A DNA stretch of 64,000 nucleotides from Gillisia mitskevichiae. Lineage in GTDB: Bacteria; Bacteroidota; Bacteroidia; Flavobacteriales; Flavobacteriaceae. Below, one piece after another: positions 63,701 to 64,000 of this stretch. Within the stretch, counting starts at the first letter, position 1. Every line of letters begins with the position of its first letter. Location: positions 1,074,609-1,138,608 of the forward strand of contig NZ_RBLG01000002.1 of assembly GCF_003634585.1 (NCBI RefSeq), read 5' to 3'. The notes under the pieces are model-generated. The model searched no databases. It was not told the DNA's origin and saw only the letters and a program-made list of their open reading frames with translations. The translations under genes and the position numbers were made by a program.

Positions 63701-64000
63701 GTTAGCAAAAGCAATGTCTGTCGCAACTTCTAAGGTATAAGAATCAACCTCAGAAACGGCATTCCAAGTTAAGCTTGAATTTAAAGCAACATCTGTCACT
63801 GCATCTAATGGTGATACTAAAGTTGGCGCATCGGCAATGGCCGGAACTGTGGTAAAACTCCAAATTGTAGATTCACTCGAACCGCCTGCATTCAATGCAA
63901 ATACACGCCAGAAATAGTTGGTATTATTGGCTAAGTTATTTGGTGTTGCACTGGTGCTTGTAAGATCGGTTTGAGTTTCAACAATGTCATTAAATGTAAT
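60797..64000 (-). CDS. Large surface protein with FnIII-like repeats, two LamG domains and a T9SS-type C-terminus; start outside window
   Basis: The frame stays open to the right edge, so the N-terminus and signal are missing. From the N-terminal side it has at least four near-identical 95-aa fibronectin type III-like repeats (each ending WSFTT), a LamG/concanavalin-like domain (LVAHWKMDEGSG to MDDVRIYN), a fifth, divergent FnIII unit, a second LamG domain and a C-terminal sorting domain (LVIQNPETT to RGVYLLRLETASGYGKTLRI). The layout fits an adhesin or carbohydrate-binding surface protein exported by type IX secretion. It is upstream of the NTase/NDK gene by 17 bp. Confidence 0.85.
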   Translation of the reverse strand: MTFNDIVETQTDLTSTSATPNNLANNTNYFWRVFALNAGGSSESTIWSFTTVPAIADAPTLVSPLDAVTDVALNSSLTWNAVSEVDSYTLEVATDIAFANIIDTQTDLKSANATPNNLTNNTNYFWRVFALNAGGSSESVIWSFTTVPAIADAPTLVSPLDAAMDVALDASLTWNAVSEVDSYTLEIATDIAFANIIDTQTDLTSTNATPNNLANNTNYFWRVFALNAGGSSESTIWSFTTVPAIADAPTLVSPLNTATDVALDASLTWNAVSEVDSYTLEIATDITFNDIVETQTDLTNTSTIPNNLANNTDYFWRVFALNAGGSSESAIWSFTTIPAIADAPTLVSPLDIATDVALNSSLTWNAVSEVDSYTLEVATDNAFANIVETQTDLTSTTTIPNNLANNTNYFWRVFALNAGGSSESAIWSFTTIGMAAGNLVAHWKMDEGSGTILTDSSPNGNTASTFGSPSWIEGKDSYGLRFNGSNQYASIADNNMLDISGAITIATWIKPERITTQYLVKKADQNGIDGYELSLSSTGKVFFRFNQKTSGNTYRLDSQVSYPSNGSTWMHVAVTYNGSEIKMYINGVENSSINYTNTPPISNNSLALAIGAGSDGFRGIMGAMDDVRIYNTALDANAIMELATINSSPEQPEIPLLSSPINGATNISINGILSWNSSLNSNNYSVQVSPQNDFSTLVFDRIGVNGTSITLNGLNNFTTYYWRVRGYNSGGFGAWSSTWSFTTIQNNSSNLVAHWDMNEGIGSSLDDSSTYLNNAVVIGSPSWVAGIDSYALRFNGSNQYSYAADNSSLDISGPITIASWIKPEKKATQYLVKKSEHNSIDGYELSLSSSGKIFFRFNQKTSGDTYRINSQISYPTNGSTWMHVAVTFNGLEMKIYINGIENSSKGFSWTPAIAVNSQTLAVGAGNDGYRGIMGAMDDVKIYNKALTASEVYNLFSPTSSLKNHFEISENSNLINSEDDEFREEFLVIQNPETTVATIQFSMKESSKYNLVLYDTKGTRISKIKEGNVKAMETNLFRWDGSWLQRGVYLLRLETASGYGKTLRIILR
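62971..64000 (-). repeat. 285-bp tandem repeats inside the surface protein gene
   Basis: The motif GCGCATC(T/G)GCAATGGC recurs at 62971, 63256, 63541 and 63826, exactly 285 bp (95 codons) apart, and the array continues off the right edge. The copies are nearly identical in DNA, with only scattered differences, so the repeat number may vary by recombination. Confidence 0.9.

Overview
The window looks like the chromosome of a marine or soil Flavobacteriaceae (Gramella/Christiangramia-like Bacteroidota). The evidence is AT-rich DNA, genes that rarely show a Shine-Dalgarno sequence, a type IX secretion (T9SS)-style C-terminus on a large surface protein, DUF6799 domains, a VirE-N/BT4734-type primase and a Bacteroidota-type tyrosine integrase. 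The genus cannot be fixed from this sequence alone.

Region 1 (1-16,395) reads as one integrated mobile island. It starts inside a DUF262/DUF1524 HNH protein. A type I restriction-modification locus follows: hsdM, hsdS, an unknown 119-aa gene, a Cas4-like iron-sulfur nuclease, then hsdR. About 1 kb of non-coding DNA with a diverged duplication and strong hairpins comes next, then a DUF559/Vsr-like protein, a 48-bp iteron array, an orphan MobC, a primase/helicase pair, an excisionase-like regulator, an unknown gene and a tyrosine integrase. The island ends at a sequence shaped like a tmRNA or tRNA-Ala 3' end. By the usual logic of such insertions, the intact RNA gene and the left end should lie to the left of position 1.

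Region 2 (16,381-19,332) has a tandem array of about 160-170 bp units, each an RNA-tail-like sequence plus a terminator-like hairpin. The same repeat recurs beyond two secreted or outer-membrane genes (17,203-18,855).

Region 3 (19,333-28,743) is rich in DNA repair genes: a class II UvrA (UvrA2), a DnaQ-like/GIY-YIG protein with a decayed exonuclease half, a UvrD/PcrA-type helicase, and a Ku-LigD operon for end joining.

Region 4 (29,017-36,320) is a glycogen operon on the minus strand: glgA, glgC, glgB and a GH31 alpha-glucosidase. Region 5 (36,542-40,743) has a PAS histidine kinase, a secreted double SnoaL-like protein, a TonB-like protein, a small unknown protein and a STAS protein.

Region 6 (40,861-64,000) is an exopolysaccharide cluster, all on the minus strand. 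It has a Wzc-like kinase, a Wza-like exporter, a WcaJ/WbaP-like initiating transferase with a truncated paralogue, many GT2/GT4 glycosyltransferases, an acetyltransferase and a Wzy-like polymerase. It also has an unusual nucleotidyltransferase/NDK-like fusion beside a P-loop kinase, a beta-propeller phytase at its downstream end, and a LamG/FnIII repeat protein that runs off the right edge. No Wzx flippase is visible.
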